A stretch of 64,000 nucleotides of DNA from Chiridota heheva (taxonomy: Eukaryota > Echinodermata > Holothuroidea > Apodida > Chiridotidae). The translations under genes and the position numbers were made by a program. The stretch spans positions 1 to 64,000 of the forward strand of contig JAIGNY010000300.1 of the NCBI GenBank assembly GCA_020152595.1, read 5' to 3'. Below the pieces are notes generated by a model, which was not told the DNA's origin, did not search any database, and was given only the letters and a program-made list of their open reading frames with translations. Shown one piece after another: positions 11,598-23,739 of the stretch (position 1 is its first letter; each line of letters begins with the position of its first letter).

Positions 11598-12035
11598 TGT
11601 TTGCTTGCTCAATGAGCTTAGGGATGTTTAACATATTGAAATAGCAGAAAGTAAAAGAAAAACAAGTACTCATAATAGGAAATGGAAAGACCCAGTACCT
11701 ATATATGATTATTAATTATCAATACAAAGTTATTTCTAGTACACATACATGCACCCCTTGTACAGTCTACTGTTGCTTAACTAAGCCGTTTACATGTGTT
11801 TGTTTGACTTTTTGTTATTTTGGAGAATGAAATACATTGAGCAAAACAAAAAAATAAATTTCAAGACTCAAGCTATTTGTTCATGGTATTATTTTGCAAT
11901 TCTGATCTTAATCTTGTTACTTTTTAACTAAACATTTTTAAGGGATTTGGGCTTTAACAATGACTATCATATGAAAATTAACAACCTTTTTATAAATGAC
12001 GAACATGGTATCATTAGCTTTTTGAAATAATAGAG
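11598..12035. other. Unassigned AT-rich spacer
   Basis: Between the 52-bp array and a LINE fragment; no gene or repeat recognised. Confidence 0.35.
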
Positions 12036-12510
12036 CATTGAACAAAACTTATTGATGATGGAAACAGTTTGGATGTAAGGTACCTTGATTTTCAAAAGGC
12101 ATTTGATACAGTGCCACACCAACATCTAATCAATGAGCTATGGAATTACAGACTGTTGATAAATGGATATATTCCTTCTTATGTTCACGGAAGCAGAGAG
12201 TCATATAGTAAACAAAGAACCATCTTCATGGCCTGAGGTCTTAAGTGGTATTCCTCATGGGAGCCTTCTAGGTCCGCTCTTGTTCCTCATGGGAGCCTTC
12301 TAGGTCCGCTCTTGTTCCTCATGGGAGCCTTCTAGGTCCGCTCTTGTTCCTCATGGGAGCCTTCTAGGTCCGCTCTTGTTCCTCATGGGAGCCTTCTAGG
12401 TCCGCTCTTGTGTTTGATTGTCATAAATGACCTTCCAGATTCTGTGAGAAGCTTTGTTGAAATGTTTGCTGATACTAAATTAGGCCTACAGTATGTGGAG
12501 CAGTTTCAAA
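12036..12510 (+). mobile_element. Decayed CR1-like LINE reverse transcriptase fragment
   Basis: Pieces of a reverse transcriptase can be read in shifting frames: YLDFQKAFDTVPHQHLINEL near 12,085-12,145, then the GIPHGSLLGPLL motif near 12,247, then VINDLPDSVRSFVEMFAD near 12,420-12,472. Stops and frameshifts make it non-functional, and it is truncated on both sides. The motif region is expanded into a tandem array (next entry). Confidence 0.8.
12251..12410 (+). repeat. 32-bp minisatellite made from the RT motif region
   Basis: Five head-to-tail copies of a 32-bp unit start at 12,251, 12,283, 12,315, 12,347 and 12,379 and look identical. The unit is the DNA encoding the conserved reverse-transcriptase stretch PHGSLLGPLL. 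Since 32 is not a multiple of three, each copy shifts the frame. Confidence 0.95.
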
Positions 12511-13449
12511 GAAAATTTGTATTTGATTTTTAATTCCTTAGGTGTTTCATATTTTTAGTTATTAGGAATGCAGAACAATTTGAAATTACAATTTCCATGT
12601 ACAAATTTTGTATATTTAAAGCATTTCATGTCATTTTCTTTCAATTTTGATCAAAAAGAGCACCAAAATTTATTTGATCACCAACATTTTTGCCAAACTT
12701 GTAGGTTGCGCATGTAGGGCTTAACATGCATTTCGAAAGTAAGTCAATTTACCCCTGATGCCCTAAGGTAAGACTAGAATAATGGTGTATGTAAGTTGTA
12801 AAAACAAATTCAATCATTCTCTGCAAGCACGACATAACATTCCATTTGAGACATTTTGGAACTAAAATTTTAGTGGAACTAGTCCCATGACTGAAAATTT
12901 TAAACTTACAATAAAATCTTTAAACAATACCAAAATTACACAGTCTGGTAGACAAAAACTATTAGCAAAGAATATATAAGGGCCTAGGTCTATTTGAATT
13001 TTGATAATTTCCAAGTTTCTGAACAGACAACATGACAGAGTGGCTAGAAAAATTCCCCTCGCAAATAGCATTACAATTTCTTAAAGAGTTTAATGAAAAC
13101 AATATCGATGCTTGGTATAGGTGGAAAGCAATAGATTTTACAAATTTCCGGTGGTATTGATTATTCTTCTATGAACACGGATTTTTTTTGAACATTTTCA
13201 TTGGAACTGGTCCTTTCGCTCAACTGGTCCACATACTCTAGTTATGCATAGTCCCAACGTCAGGGCTTATCACTCAGCATAAAGACTGAGTGAGACCAAA
13301 TTATGTAGGATAAATTTAATTCAAATTTCACGTTGTAAAAGCCCGGATAAAATTCGCTTAATCTTCTTTGCATTTGTCACTGTCACTTCGGAAAATCTGC
13401 AAGCTCAGCCTTCACCTCCCGCAGTCGTCTCGCAGCGCAGCTGACAACA
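12511..13449. other. Unassigned spacer
   Basis: No exon or array recognised. The 'tcactcag...actgagtgagac' words near 13,270-13,292 recur near 14,150 and 14,190, hinting at a diverged repeat. Confidence 0.35.
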
Positions 13450-13726
13450 CTACGACGACGACGAGTGAACACACAATGAAAATGACGGGGTCGTCGCCTG
13501 CGTATCGGTTAGGATAGTAACAATGCTATCACGAAACGCTTAATACGACCCGGACGAGAACACAGGTACGACGTACGTACAGACATAACATCGACAACCA
13601 AGTCAATGTCCACGGCCTTTGATAATCAGTTGTGGTACACTGGCGTGTCTACCCATCCCAGGCTTGAACCCAGGGCCTCGTGGTCTGTAGACAGGTATGA
13701 TAACCGCTACACCACAGTAGGTAGAT
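13450..13726 (-). mobile_element. tRNA-derived SINE, copy 2
   Basis: Same family as 8,384-9,029, on the minus strand and uninterrupted. The A and B boxes read on the minus strand near 13,705-13,715 and 13,664-13,674. The tail is a (GTC)n-type run rather than (TC)n, so the family has at least two tail types. Confidence 0.85.
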
Positions 13727-13739
13727 AGACAAAAGACCA

Positions 13740-13890
13740 GTCAACATTGTTTACAAGGCCGTGCGAATGTTACGTCATTGTTCGAGTATTATGAGAATGT
13801 AAATAAAAGCGTCTGCTCTGCTATGACGTCATAAAAAGACACCCGGTTGAAGATTCTGTCGATTGCGGCTAGTTAAGCGAATCTGAATCT
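13740..13890. repeat. Dispersed repeat related to 6,265-6,335
   Basis: It shares the words GACGTCATAAAAAGACAC and GAAGATTCTGTCGATTG with the reverse complement of the earlier segment. Element type unknown. Confidence 0.5.
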
Positions 13891-16785
13891 GAATCGGTTA
13901 AGTCGGCAAAAATCCTTCAAGAGGACATGAACGCCAACCGAGAATTAGACGATCATCTCAACTGGTTTTACTGGTGTTCAACTTCTTTCGGCTGAGCTGC
14001 ATTTGTTGAGCTTTTTTTTCTGCACATTTTCAAAGTTCAATAAAAACACTTAAAACAATTATATAAATAATATAATTAGGTACTTTAAATTATGATCAGT
14101 ATGTCCCCTTTCCACAAAGTTTAGTTTACTCTAGTGAGATAAACATCTCACTCAGTATGCCCTACATGCTACACACTACTTGCAATACTGAGTGAGACAA
14201 CTCAACACAAACTTCTATTGGGATTTTCATTTTGACCTATTATACGTCCAACACTTTTAAAAATTATGATGGCAAAACTGTTAAAAATACGGTACCGACG
14301 AGCTACCAATTTGATAACAATTATATTGTAAACTTACTAAATACATTGTAATCTCCTTATATACAACAAAAAGGAATGAAATTGAACGATTTTCGGAGCT
14401 AATCGTTTACCTTGACAACTTTGTCCGTCTGACTCGCGACGGGCGTACAAAAGTAACGCACAGCGCAGGCCAGATTACGCTGGCGAGTGTTAGTTTTCAG
14501 ATATTCGCACTTACAATCTTCCTCGAGGGACAACAAGTCACCAGCGCGAGAAACAGTTTATATCACATATTACGACGGAGGAGCATGTTTGATATGCAAT
14601 AAAATATCATTTAAGCGATATAAAGTATATGTGGCAAAACGGTTAAAAAAATATTTGGGAAAAGAGTTTAGGCCTATACAGCTAAAAGAAAGTCTTGCTT
14701 AGTCAATAATTGTTCTTCAGGCAGTTATTGCGTATTTGTTCTAATGAATTCCATGTCCATGTCGTGATGCTCAATACATAAGTGTAGGAACGGGGAGGGG
14801 GAAGGGGGTGGGGAGGGGAACGGTGCCATACACACAAATGAATAAAGTGCCCGTGTTGGAAATGAAAAGTTCACCTCAATTACTGTCAAAGGTGCGAGAT
14901 TTTGTGGCGGAATTTGTGGATACTTTTAAACAAATGTTATAAAAGTGCCTTTTCAAAATGAATACTGCTTGGGCTCAGAAATCATATCTACTGGGTAGGA
15001 GGGGGAGTTTCATTTATTAAAAAAATGAAATTCAGACGATAATTTTTTGTCAATTAAATTGTAGACCTGTAACAAAATATTTCGTTAAAACAAAATTCAT
15101 ATATTTTTGCTCAGTAATTGCCATACTCCTTATCCCGGACCAATTCAGCCTCATGACGCATACCAACATGAAAAGTGGGCGGAAGTTTCCGATCGAAAGT
15201 GGGGTAAAATCAAACGTTTGGGGAACAAAATCACGATAAAATGCAAAAAATAATCTTGCAAAAGGAACACATTCGGGATGTGTGTGTGCGTGTGGGGGGT
15301 GGGGGGGGGGGCGAGAGGGGTGGCCTTTCTTTCAATTTTCCTCTCAAATCCCGCCTGTGTACATGAACAACGGTGAGCGATATGGCTAATATTTTCGTTT
15401 ACATTCACCATGTGGTATATGTTACGTATTGTTGCCAGATCTCGTTTATACTTTCAACATCCAAGCTTTGTTATTATTGGTACGCACGCTAGTTGTTCGA
15501 TTTAGTGGTGTTCGCCCGCGGATTCTATTGACGCTTGGACGTTCGCAGAGTTTTCAATTAATTAGGTACAGACACTTCAACGCTTTGTACAGTGAACCAT
15601 CGCAAAGAAGGATCAGTGAAGTAATTTCTTATTTTAACCAATTTACAACAGCCATTGAGGTTTAAAACGTAGGTGCCCATTAAGATTAAGTCTTTTTAAG
15701 TATGTTCCTGCTATTTTAACATAGTAGGACGAATTTACAATTACAAAAGGCAATTTAGCCACAAATTCGTCGCAGAAAGGCTTATTTTAAGCCGTGCGTC
15801 GTCAATATTTGGTCACGCTATTATGTTGAGCAATGCAAACGTTTTTCACGTTATAACTTGCACAACGACTTCTGACTGTGTACAGCCGATGCATATGGCT
15901 ACAGTACACAGTCATATGTTATCTGACTAAGTTTACTCGGGCCACTGACACTCATAACATTACATGGTCTGTAAACTAGTTCCGCGAAATAAGGGTTGTT
16001 TAATTTCGGCTATTCCAGAAACGTGGCTATTTGTGCGACCTTTTAAGTGTTATAATTATGATACCTATAATGTTTCCTGAACGAAAGGGTAGTAGCCTGA
16101 GATTCCAGACCTAGAAGTGTCAAGTAAATCGTGACTCTCGGCCTTGAGGTAAAAGGGGAAAGCCTGATTTTACCAGTGCTTATCCAGCCTGTTCTTAAAT
16201 TTAAAAAGTTAAACAAATTTAGATTGCATGCTTCCACGCATGCCTATGGTTAGTGTTACACGTAGGTTAGGATTAGGACTCGATATAACTATAGTCCATA
16301 AGGCCTGCTGTACAAATAGGCCCGACCTTCCAGAAAATAATTGTTATACCCATTAAGTAACTATTTAAAATTCCCACTTTGCCAGAACCCCTGTATGAAA
16401 AATCCATTTCCTCACCCCCCCCCCCCCTCCTTCCTTTTTCCTGAGCCCGCCAACGTGCATTTAATGCACTACTTTCCATAGATCTTCAGAGTGGAGTTCA
16501 CTTTTTGTTGGCGTACTTTAGTGAAAAAAATATCACCTTGCCATACAGTTGTCAATGCACCACAGTCGTATAGACATTACAGACATTATTTACATTATAC
16601 CAAAAGGTAGGACACTTCAATAGACTTCAAACAGAAAAGTCCTGTTAGAAATTTCTGTTTTTTAAAGACTTTGCACCGATAAACGTTTCTTTTCAAATTA
16701 CAATTGTTCTGTATTTCTTCAATAAATCACCAAATGATTCTTGACTAACCATACACTTCACTGGTTGTACAAATAACCACATTTT
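13891..16785. other. Spacer, possible first-exon/CpG-containing stretch
   Basis: Mostly AT-rich. Around 15,420-15,665 CpG density rises and two short frames overlap. One begins with ATG at 15,420 (MLRIVARSRL...) and closes near 15,500. The other runs openly to 15,665 and ends ...ISEVISYFNQFTTAIEV. Both could belong to a mitochondrial-type first exon, but they are in different frames and I found no partner exon, so I do not call a gene. A poly-C run lies at 16,414-16,428. Confidence 0.25.
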
Positions 16786-17104
16786 TGGAATTATTAGAGA
16801 CCATTTGATGGAACATCTTTATAACAACAATCTAATTAGTCCTCAACAGTTTGGTATCATGAAAGGAAGATCTACTTTTCTACAATTATTAAAGGTTTTA
16901 GATGATCTGTCCCTAGCATGGGAAAATAATGAGAAGGTTAACATTGTAATTTGTATATCTCGATTTTATGAAAGCTTTTGACAAGGTGCCACATAAACAT
17001 CTGCTTCATAAATTAAAGTTATATGGTATTGTGGATCCATTGTATAGTCAATTCATTCTTATGTTCGCTCAAAGCAAAAAACCAAGGAGGTTGTTGGTTT
17101 CCTT
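16786..17104 (+). mobile_element. LINE reverse transcriptase fragment, different copy
   Basis: Reads in part as DHLMEHLYNNNLISPQQFG, then MKGRSTFLQLLKVLDDLSLA and AFDKVPHKHLLHKLKLYGIV, with frameshifts between. This is the palm/finger region of a CR1/jockey-like reverse transcriptase. It runs straight into another LINE at about 17,105 that restarts at an earlier protein position, so two fragments are joined. Confidence 0.75.
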
Positions 17105-18830
17105 CAGGGTAAAGATGTGTTACTATCAATAGTGGTAAGGATATGGCTGAGGTTTTGAATGACTACTTTGTGTCTGTTTTTACTAAAGAGTCCCCTGCTG
17201 ATGATGTTGTGGATTATCTTAGTGTACACTCTCCAGTACCCATTAAGGATGTAGATTTTTTAGTTGATGTTATGTCTAAGAAGTTGAAGGGTTTAAATTC
17301 AAATAAAGCACCAGGTCCAGATGGTATACATCCTGCTGTCTAACATAAGTGTTCTGATGTTCTTTCTGTCCCCCTGAGTATTATCTTTTCAAAGTGCTTT
17401 GATGTTGGTGTTGTTTCTAGTGATTGGAGAATTGCTAATGTCACTCTTTAAAAAAAAAAAGAGTGACCGCAGTTTGCCCTGTAACTATAGGCCAGTGAGT
17501 CTTATTAGTGTTGTTTGCAAGGTCATGGAATCCATTGTTAAGGATGTTGTACTAGATCATTTACTGGTCAATAGTTTGTTGAATTTGTCCCAGCATGAGT
17601 TCTTACCTAAGAGGTCTTGTGTTTTTAATTTATAAGAGTTTCTTGATATTACTAAACGAGTTTATTCCGGTCATAATGTGGAAGTTATTTATTTAGACTT
17701 CCAAAAAGCATTTGATAAGGTTCAATGATGAAAACAAGAGCGCTTGGTGTGGAAGGAAAGTGTACCAGTTTGATAAATTCTTGGTTAGTTGACAGGTCAC
17801 AAAGAGTTGTTGTTAATGGTGAAGTATCTCCATGGAAGAAGGTTACATGTGGTGTTCCTCAGGGTTCTGTATTGGGTCCGCTTCTTTTCTTAATCTTCAT
17901 TAATGATATTGATGTTTCCCTTGGCTCCAGGATTTGTAAAATTGCTGATGACACTAAGCTGTACAAGATTGTTGATGATGCTAGGGATTCTTCACTTTTG
18001 CAAACTGATCTGGATAAGTTAGTTTCTTGGTCGTGGCAGCTGTCATTCAATGTTGATAAATGTAAAGTTATTTATTTTGGTCAGAGCAATTTGGCTTTTG
18101 ATTACTGCATGAATGGTTCAAATCTTGGTTGTATTGATCAAGAAAGGGATCTAGGTGTTGTTATTACTAGCAATCTGAAGCCTTCTAAACAGTGTGCTTT
18201 AGCAGCTGCAAGGGCAGTTAGGATGCTTGGTTAGAAGAAATTTTGTTGTTTTCTTGGTAGAGAGGTTGTTCTTAATTTGTATAAGCAGTTAGTCAGGCCT
18301 CACCTTGAGGATGCTATTCAGGAGTCCCTTTTATGAGAAAGATAAGTTCATTTTGGAGCGGGTTCAGCAAAGAGCCACTAGACTTATTCTTGAAGTAAGA
18401 ACTCTCTCTTATAAATCTAAGTTGCAAATTCTTGGTTTGACCACACTTGAGTAGAGAAGAGTACGTGGTGAAATGATTCAGGTCTTTAAATTCCTATCTC
18501 GTAGTGATGTTTTGACTTCCTGTTATTTCTTGCATGTTTCAGCTAATCCTCATGTGACACATTGTAACAGCTTGAGGTTGACCAAAGAGTTCTCGCGGAT
18601 TGATATTCAGTGTTATAGCTTTTCACAAAGAGTTGTTAATGACTGAAATGGTTTGCCTGAGTGGGTAGTTAGCGCCAAATATGTTCACCATTTCAGAGTC
18701 AACATTTATAAGTTCTTTACTAACTCTGGGTATCTTCTTCTTCTTTTTTGTGGTGGTAGTTTGGGTTTTTTATGGGTTGACTAACCCTTAGCCCATCATC
18801 TTCTTATGTTATGTTTAATGTCTGGTCCTT
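17105..18830 (+). mobile_element. CR1-like LINE, ORF2 reverse transcriptase to 3' end, broken
   Basis: The longest retroelement copy here. In order: NKAPGPDGIHPAV near 17,308; NYRPVSLISVVCKVMESIV near 17,482; YLDFQKAFDKV near 17,691; GVPQGSVLGPLLFLIFINDI near 17,851; the catalytic ADD box as KIADDTKLY near 17,938; and DKCKVIYFGQSNL near 18,055. Stops at 17,341 and 17,633, a poly-A slip near 17,450 and a gap after 17,724 break the frame. The 3' part runs through the usual 'reverse transcriptase to tail' region to about 18,830. No endonuclease domain is present, so the copy is 5' truncated. It is closely related to 25,786-27,090. Confidence 0.88.
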
Positions 18831-19500
18831 AAATCTATAAATATTTAGATTTTTTTCACCAAGTATGTATACTGTTCTTAATTTGTTCTTATTGATTGGT
18901 TTCATTTACCTGTGTGCATTCATTAGTTTTTGTATCAGTTTTAATTTTTGCCGTGCATTTCTGTTTTTGATAAATTATTGAAATTAACTGTTTTCATGTA
19001 TATTCTTTCTATTACTGTATTAAGAAAATTAATGAATAGATGAACATTTAACAGAACAGATATAGAAATCTTAATTACTAATGTTCAGAAATCTTTAAAA
19101 AGATTTGTCACAAACAAGTAAGCACCTATCCATTCATCTGTGTGCAGAGAACAGAAAACCACAAAATATTGAAAATCTTTATCGAAAGAATCAATTTGAA
19201 ATTTACATGGGCTGGTTACAACTCGAATACTTTAAACAAGGACATGTATACTCCTATCCATTCAGAGCAGAAAGCCACAAAAGAACATGGGGTTTTACCA
19301 ATCTGTTTCATTTATCAAATATGTAAAAATGAATTTTCGCTGGAATATTCCTTAAAGAAAAATATTGAATACCACTATTTTTAGCTGAATAATATATATA
19401 TAATATACATGTAACATGGTTAGAATTGCTGAGGATAATCTAGGTGTGCTATCTGTATTTACTGACTGTAGTGTTTTACTAACACTGACCTTGATATACT
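18831..19500. other. Unassigned AT-rich spacer
   Basis: Downstream flank of the LINE. 'agaaaaccacaaaatat' at 19,151 and 'agaaagccacaaaagaa' at 19,268 suggest a weak ~117-bp duplication. No gene. Confidence 0.35.
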
Positions 19501-19739
19501 GACATGTCTCAATTTAACTGGTGATTTACCGACATGTCTCAATTTAACTGGTGATTTACCGACATGTCTCGATTTAACTGGTGATTTACCGACTTGTCTC
19601 TATTTAGCTGGTAATTTACCCACATGTCTCAATTTAAGTGGTGATTTACCCACATGTCTCAATTTAACTGGTGATTTACCCACATGTCTTAATTTAACTG
19701 GTGATTTACCGCTTGTCTCAATTTAACTGGTGATTTACC
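19501..19739. repeat. 30-bp minisatellite, 8 copies
   Basis: The unit begins GACATGTCTCAATTTAACTG and ends GTGATTTACC. Copies start every 30 bp from 19,501; the last is 29 bp. Confidence 0.95.
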
Positions 19740-20087
19740 AACCCCTTGGTATTTAAACGGTATGTCTGTGCGTCATATTGTTTTATTTTTTCCAGAAAGA
19801 AACAGAAAAAATCATATCTTTTGAGTAGAAACCTCACTACAATAAATCCTGAATATAAACTTCCATGTACACTGTAGATTAATGAAATTCAACATTTGTG
19901 TGCATGATGAATAGAGACACATTCAAGCTAACAATAAGATTATCATCATGTCTGACTGAAAACAAACACTTGTTTGAATAAAAATATTTGAATTTGTTTC
20001 AATAAGCTGTACCAATGATATGCATTATATCACCATGCAAATCAATATGACACTTAAAAAGACCAAAGCTATCTGTGTCTTATAAAT

Positions 20088-20143
20088 GACTTGACATATG
20101 ACTTGACATATGACTTGACATATGACTGGACATATGACTTGAG
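20088..20143. repeat. 12-bp minisatellite (ATGACTTGACAT)
   Basis: About four and a half copies of ATGACTTGACAT, one with a T-to-G change. Confidence 0.85.
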
Positions 20144-20269
20144 ATAGAGTGTTTACAATCCTGGACAAAACCTTTGCCTGTTCATTTAAAAATTATAATT
20201 ACATTTTGATGTAGTATCTAATCCATCTAGTTTCAGTCAGGTTTTATTTTTTTATTTTTTATTTTGCAG

Positions 20270-20337
20270 ATTATCGCAGTAGAGGTGATTTTGAATTGGT
20301 CAAGGAGCCACAGAAAATATTAAAGAAATACTGCTAG
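20270..20337 (+). CDS. Possible terminal coding exon, gene unknown
   Basis: A strong acceptor (long T-rich tract ending TTTTGCAG at 20,269) is followed by a 21-codon open stretch reading YRSRGDFELVKEPQKILKK plus two residues and a TAG at 20,335-20,337. AATAAA occurs at 20,485-20,490, a reasonable distance for a short 3' UTR. The peptide is charged and looks protein-like, but I do not recognise the family and found no upstream partner exon. It could be chance; a 21-codon open frame is weak evidence alone. Confidence 0.25.
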
Positions 20338-20524
20338 AGATTATTTAAAAGTAAAATTCATGTAAAATAAGAATTCCTGTACAATCAGAATTATTATTGT
20401 TTATTAATTTCACATTGATATTTAGCTTACTATCTTTCAATATTTTAAGCTGTGTTTTCATTTACATGTATGTGAATTGGTAAGAATAAATTCTCCTGTG
20501 CATTAATTTTAAATAGGAGTGTTT

Positions 20525-20735
20525 CCATGTATGCCTACACATATACATATCCATGTATGCCTACACATATACATATCCATGTATGCCTACACATACACAT
20601 CCATGTATGCCTACACATACATATCCATGTATGCCTACACATATACATATCCATGTATGCCTACACATATACATATCCATGTATGCCTACACATATACAT
20701 ATCCACGTATGCCTACAGATATACATATCCATGTT
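20525..20735. repeat. 26-bp minisatellite, 8 copies
   Basis: The unit begins CCATGTATGCCTACACATAT and ends ACATAT. Two middle copies are 24 bp. Open frames rich in His, Thr and Tyr across it are artefacts. Confidence 0.95.
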
Positions 20736-20944
20736 TGACAAAAGAAAATTGCTTCATGTAGTGATTAGGTGTGCATAAATATGCATACACATGTGACCTA
20801 TTTACTATTATATGTCCCAATAATCACTGTACAAACTGATGATGCTGATGGACTGAAAAGATAGAAGTGGTGCTTCCTGGAATCATTTCACATCCTGTGG
20901 TGGGGATTTTTTTATTTTAAATAGAAAACTACACATTCTTGATG

Positions 20945-21893
20945 GTGTGTGGGGTTGGTTAGTGTGTGGGGTTGGTTAGTGTGTAGGGTTGGTTAGTGTG
21001 TGGGGTTGGTTAGTGTGTGGGGTTGGTTAGTGTGTGGGGTTGGTTAGTGTGTGGGGTTGGTTAGTGTGTGGGGTTGGTTAGTGTGTGGGGTTGGTTAGTG
21101 TGTGGGGTTGGTTAGTGTGTGGGGTTGGTTAGTGTGTGGGGTTGGTTGGTGTGTGGGGTTGGTTAGTGTGTGAGGTTGGTTAGTGTGTGGGATTGGTTAG
21201 TGTGTGGGGTTGGTTGGTGTGTGGGGTTGGTTGGTGTGTGGGGTTGGTTAGTGTGTGGGATTGGTTAGTGTGTGGGGTTGGTTGGTGTGTGGGGTTGGTT
21301 GGTGTGGGGGTTGGTTGTGTGTGTGGGGTTGGTTTGTGTGTGGGGTTGGTTAGTGTGTGGGGTTGGTTAGTGTGTGGGGTTGGTTGGTGTGTGGGGTTGG
21401 TTAGTGTGTGGGGTTGGTTAGTGTGTGGGGTTGGTTAGTGTGTGGGATTGGTTAGTGTGTGGGGTTGGTTAGTGTGTGGGGTTGGTTAGTGTGTGGGGTT
21501 GGTTAGTGTGTGGGGTTGGTTAGTGTGTGGGGTTGGTTAGTGTGTGGGGTTGGTTAGTGTGTGGGGTTGGTTAGTGTGTGGGATTGGTTGGTGTGTGGGG
21601 TTGGTTGGTGTGTGGGGTTGGTTGGTGTGTGGGGTTGGTTAGTGTGTGGGATTGGTTAGTGTGTGGGGTTGGTTAGTGTGTGGGGTTGGTTAGTGTGTGG
21701 GGTTGGTTGGTGTGTGGGGTTGGTTAGTGTGTGGGGTTGGTTAGTGTGTAGGATTGGTTAGTGTGTGGGATTGGTTAGTGTGTGGGGTTGGTTAGTGTGT
21801 TTTGCGTTGGTTAGTGTGTGGGGTTGGTTAGTGTGTGGGGTTGGTTAGTGTGTGGGGTTGGTTAGTGGCTGGGGCTGGTTAGTGGCTGGGTTT
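20945..21893. repeat. 17-bp GT-rich minisatellite, about 55 copies
   Basis: Unit GTGTGTGGGGTTGGTTA, with variants TTGGTTG, GGGATTGG and one TTTTGCGTTGG. The plus strand is almost C-free, giving a strong strand asymmetry over about 950 bp. Confidence 0.97.
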
Positions 21894-22179
21894 TTTGTTT
21901 GAGTACTAATCCCAGTTCCTGAATACAATATCTGAAGAACTGTAGATTGATGTTTATGTCATTATGTACTATGATCTGTAGATACCTAATTTAACAAACC
22001 TCCTGTGAACAAAAGCTATAAAGTGATTTTGATTTTTTGATTTTTTTACCATGCAGATGATAATTAGAAAATAAGAAATATATAGCATTGGAACATTAAA
22101 GTACTCCCCCTGAAAACTGACTTCACATGAATGAAGAAAACATGAATTATTTGTACCTGTTTACCTGTGTGGCCACCCT

Positions 22180-22860
22180 CAGCAAGGATGGCCTGAGGAT
22201 AGGAGGTTTAAAAACCCTTCAAGATCCTGTTCTTCATTAATCCCGACCTAAATAGATTGAGTGTAAAGTAGGTGCATTCACAACTGCTTGTGCCAGTGCG
22301 TTCCAAGTTTTCCAAATCCTACAAAAGTATGAGTATTTTCTCACATCCAATCTAAGATTACCAGGTCTTAATTATCATACTATTGCCTCTGGTATTTGAA
22401 TTTTTATTAAAGTCTATAATTCCTGTGATATCTATATTTATTTTCCCTTGTATAATGTTATATAATGTAATTAAGTTTTGCCGTGAATGTCTTTTCTCCA
22501 TTGTCATTAAGTTAGTGCCTTTAATATATTGTTATATGCTTTTTTCTTTATCCTGGAGTATGCTTGGTTATTCGTCTTTGTACCCCTTCTATTAGTCTTA
22601 TATCCTTTTTAAGGTAAGGTCTCCATACTGGAACACAGTTGTCAAAGTGGGATCTAACCAATGCTTTATACAGCTGCATTATAACTTTTTTTTCAAAATT
22701 ATTAAAGTTTCTCTTGATCATTCCAATTATGTTATTTGCTTTTTTGTATGCATACAGATCCATCCTTATGCTCCTTGAAATCCTTGTCTGATCTGTTTTA
22801 TGAAAACTCCTTTTCTGAAATCCTTCAGTTCAACAGGTATTCCACTTATTATAACTTCAT
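22180..22860 (-). mobile_element. CR1-like LINE, 3' part, minus strand
   Basis: On the minus strand from 22,763 it reads AYKKANNIIGMIKRNFNNFE, then LYKALVRSHFDNCVPVWRPY, then KKDIRLIEGVQRRITK. After a frame break comes EKRHSRQNLITLYNIIQGKI and NTRGNSMIIK. This order is the standard post-RT region of CR1-type ORF2. It is broken by stops and truncated. Confidence 0.8.
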
Positions 22861-22932
22861 ATGATCCATGGACAGCGATCAACACCGCCAGATAACTTTA
22901 TATGATCCATGGGCAGCGATCAACACCGCCAG
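22853..22932. repeat. 41-bp direct duplication
   Basis: Two copies of a unit containing ATATGATCCATGGACAGCGA and TCAACACCGCCAGA, differing by few bases, at the outer edge of the minus-strand LINE. Confidence 0.85.
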
Positions 22933-23739
22933 AGTAGTATTAGTGATTGCACGTGAGAGTGTCTGAAAGAGGGAACGCCTACCTCTTGACCAGGCTGGCA
23001 GCGTCAACATATACTATAGGTATAAATATGAACAATTCTTGGTAACATATTCTCATTTACTGTTAAATTTTATTGGAAGGAGTGTAATTTTAGAAACATA
23101 AATGAGGTTGATAACATATTTCATTCAGGAGATATGGATTTTTAAATATTTCCCAATTTTGATAAAAAGTAGTAGATTGGCAACATCTGTGATGTCAGAG
23201 TGACAATTTCATGAAGGAAAAAAGTCTTTTGTATTTCTTTAAAATTGACTTTGAATTGTTTTCCTATTGAAAGTGTGATGTTCATTAAGAATAGAACAAA
23301 TTATTTTCATATCAATTGACATGTCACCAAAAATAATATATAAATTTATAAGAAATACGTAAGAATTGTGCTGATTGTGTCTCCATGACATTATCATGGT
23401 GAAGGACATATACTGTACAGGGTGTTTTTAATAACATTTTTCTACTCTTTAAATTGTTATAGCTTCTAACCGGAATAAAATATTAAAAAAGTGTTTTCAC
23501 CATGTTGTTTCTAAAAGTTTTCCTTTTTAAAAATGTATAAATAAAGATCCATGGGACACTTTTCTTTTTAATTTAAAAATTACAACTGTACAACTGTTAA
23601 ATTTTCTTTTTTGTAAATCTCAGTGAAAGATTTCCTTTTGTAGTCATTTGATAAATGTGTTTGTTCCATTTCAGATTGTGAGAAAGTTTTACACCTACAT
23701 TGGCATGATGATGTGAGTCAGTCTCTTGGAGGATAATCT

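Noticed and set aside
15420..15665. A first exon encoding a mitochondrial presequence
   Set aside because: Two overlapping frames compete and no consistent donor and partner exon was found. Mentioned only as a candidate.
23676..23720. Acceptor-bounded short exon reading IVRKFYTYIGMMM
   Set aside because: Only 13 residues before a stop, no partner exon, and it lies beside a minus-strand LINE fragment.
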